DNA of 51,397 nt from Chloroflexota bacterium (lineage in GTDB: Bacteria; Chloroflexota; Anaerolineae; UBA2200), in the NCBI GenBank assembly GCA_030607875.1, contig JAUWJD010000024.1, forward strand, positions 1-51,397, in the 5' to 3' direction. The notes beneath the pieces are model-generated. The model did no database searches. It was given only the letters and a program-made list of their open reading frames with translations, and had not been told where the DNA came from. Of this stretch, positions 50,745 through 51,397 are shown one piece after another. The number at the start of each line of letters is the position of its first letter. Position 1 is the stretch's first letter. Made by a program: the position numbers and the translations under genes.

Positions 50745-51000
50745 ACTTCTCCTGGTAGTACCGCTCGCGTTGCTCTCGCAAGCCCTTCACCAGTTCCTCG
50801 ACGCTCAAACCGGCCTCCAGTCGCGCCCGTTCGATCTCCTCTGCCAGCTCCGGCACCATAGGGACCATTGGCGTGAGCACGAAGATGCCATCCAGGTCTA
50901 TCACGCGGAACGTGTCCCCTTCTCGAATGCCGTACTTCTCCCGCAACCCAGCAGGGAGCGTCAGTACGCCCCGCTTGCGGACTTGAACGGTTGTATTCAT
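50722..51000 (-). CDS. AbrB/SpoVT-type antitoxin
   Basis: A 92-residue protein with a swapped-hairpin AbrB fold (TTVQVRKRGVLTLPAGLREK, YGIREGDTFRVIDL) and a C-terminal acidic helical tail. It is typical of VapB-like antitoxins and transcription factors. The ATG at 51000, with GGGAGGG upstream, is chosen; the longer frame to 51159 reads through the promoter. It overlaps the PIN gene and would control the pair. Confidence 0.82.
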   Translation of the reverse strand: MNTTVQVRKRGVLTLPAGLREKYGIREGDTFRVIDLDGIFVLTPMVPMVPELAEEIERARLEAGLSVEELVKGLREQRERYYQEKYASDQPT

Positions 51001-51367
51001 GACACCCTCCCTTGTCTGCATTTCAGCCATTACTGATTTTCTGCACAGATAGTATACCACAAAGCTGAGGATCGGGCAAGGGAAGCACGCAACCGGCGGT
51101 ATCAGCGCAGCAGCAACCTGCGTGATCTCCTCCACCCCCACCAGGCAGCGCACTTCCACTCGTTCCTGTGCACACAGCGCACACCTTGTCTCGCCGCCAA
51201 GGCGAGGGAGTGCACAGAGCCTGGGCCTGGACAGGCCACGTCTGAACGTCGCTGTATTGCTGCAGCGGAAGAACGACTAAAACTCTAAGTGTGAGTTAAA
51301 GGTCAACTTGACAAAAAGGCTGGCATCAGGTACTCCTAAGGTTGACAAACCAAGAAGGAGGAACCTG
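51001..51367. other. Gene-free region before the right-edge gene
   Basis: It contains the AbrB promoter on the minus strand and, at 51308-51371, the regulatory region of the next gene. No other gene was recognised. Confidence 0.4.
51051..51079 (-). promoter_or_regulatory. Promoter of the AbrB/PIN operon
   Basis: On the minus strand TTGCCC (51079-51074) and TATACT (51056-51051) are exactly 17 bp apart, the same boxes and spacing as the tatA promoter. Confidence 0.75.
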
Positions 51368-51371
51368 ATGC
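51323..51371 (+). promoter_or_regulatory. Hairpin covering the ribosome binding site and start codon of the right-edge gene
   Basis: GCATCAGGT (51323-51331) pairs with ACCTGATGC (51363-51371) and CTCCT (51333-51337) with AGGAG (51356-51360). The stem hides both the AGGAGG and the ATG. TTGACA occurs at 51308-51313 and 51342-51347. Confidence 0.6.
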
Positions 51372-51397
51372 GCAGCCTGACTGATTTTATCACAGAA
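51368..51397 (+). CDS. Start of a truncated gene at the window edge, possibly a transposase
   Basis: Only ten codons (MRSLTDFITE) lie in the window. AGGAGG with good spacing precedes the ATG. The upstream inverted repeat and the lack of nearby partners make a mobile-element gene plausible. The product cannot be identified from this fragment. Confidence 0.4.
   Translation, partial: MRSLTDFITE

Overview
The window looks like a chromosomal contig from a GC-rich bacterium, probably a member of the Chloroflexota. That placement is inference: it rests on gene content (a ComP-like multi-TM sensor kinase in an operon with a GH3-family synthetase, an AAA-like STAND ATPase, a PPM-like/beta-propeller membrane protein, many hairpin repeats) and not on a marker phylogeny. 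A single tRNA-Pro(CGG) gene lacks an encoded CCA. Promoters are of sigma70 type, and many use TTGCCN rather than TTGACA as the -35 element.

Layout. 1-2.3 kb: accessory genes on the minus strand (nucleotidyltransferase/small-protein pair; PIN/Phd toxin-antitoxin pair). 2.3-6 kb: minus-strand housekeeping (FAD oxidoreductase, SWIM protein, phosphoglucose/phosphomannose isomerase, rsmI). 6-16 kb: a long plus-strand block (xpt, guaA, sbcD-like, a PPM-like/propeller protein, tsaD, alkyltransferase-like protein, selA, mtaB). 16-21 kb: TauE-family transporter, a frameshifted STAND ATPase/transglutaminase-like gene, a lipoprotein, tRNA-Pro. 21-29.5 kb: mazG, then an OmpR-type regulator and an operon of methyltransferase, GH3 synthetase and multi-TM histidine kinase. 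29.9-36.8 kb: dnaX-ybaB-recR, tatA, then prfA-prmC and HAD-tsaC. 37-38.4 kb: a PIN toxin-antitoxin pair and a remarkable array of hairpins. 38.4-51.4 kb: a defence and mobile island: type I restriction-modification (hsdMSR), DUF3800, a fused RelE-type toxin, a decayed DNA methylase, a DUF262 + HEPN pair, RHH/MazF, a DUF1156-like remnant, PIN/AbrB, and the first codons of a probable mobile-element gene.

How the genes work together. TsaC and TsaD belong to the t6A37 tRNA pathway and MtaB methylthiolates that base. PrmC methylates the GGQ glutamine of RF1 (prfA). DnaX, YbaB and RecR form the classical replication/repair operon. Xpt and GuaA feed guanine nucleotides. The methyltransferase-GH3-kinase operon next to a response regulator reads like a small-molecule synthesis and sensing circuit (inference).

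Most unusual structure: two adjacent units at 37975-38273 have the same hairpin architecture and a conserved 32-nt loop, but their arms are built from different iterated 10-mers that differ coherently on both sides (CTATACAC in one, CCTGTCAC in the other). Several other hairpin repeats sit in 5' regions or inside genes: in frame in hsdM, and at the 3' end of prmC.
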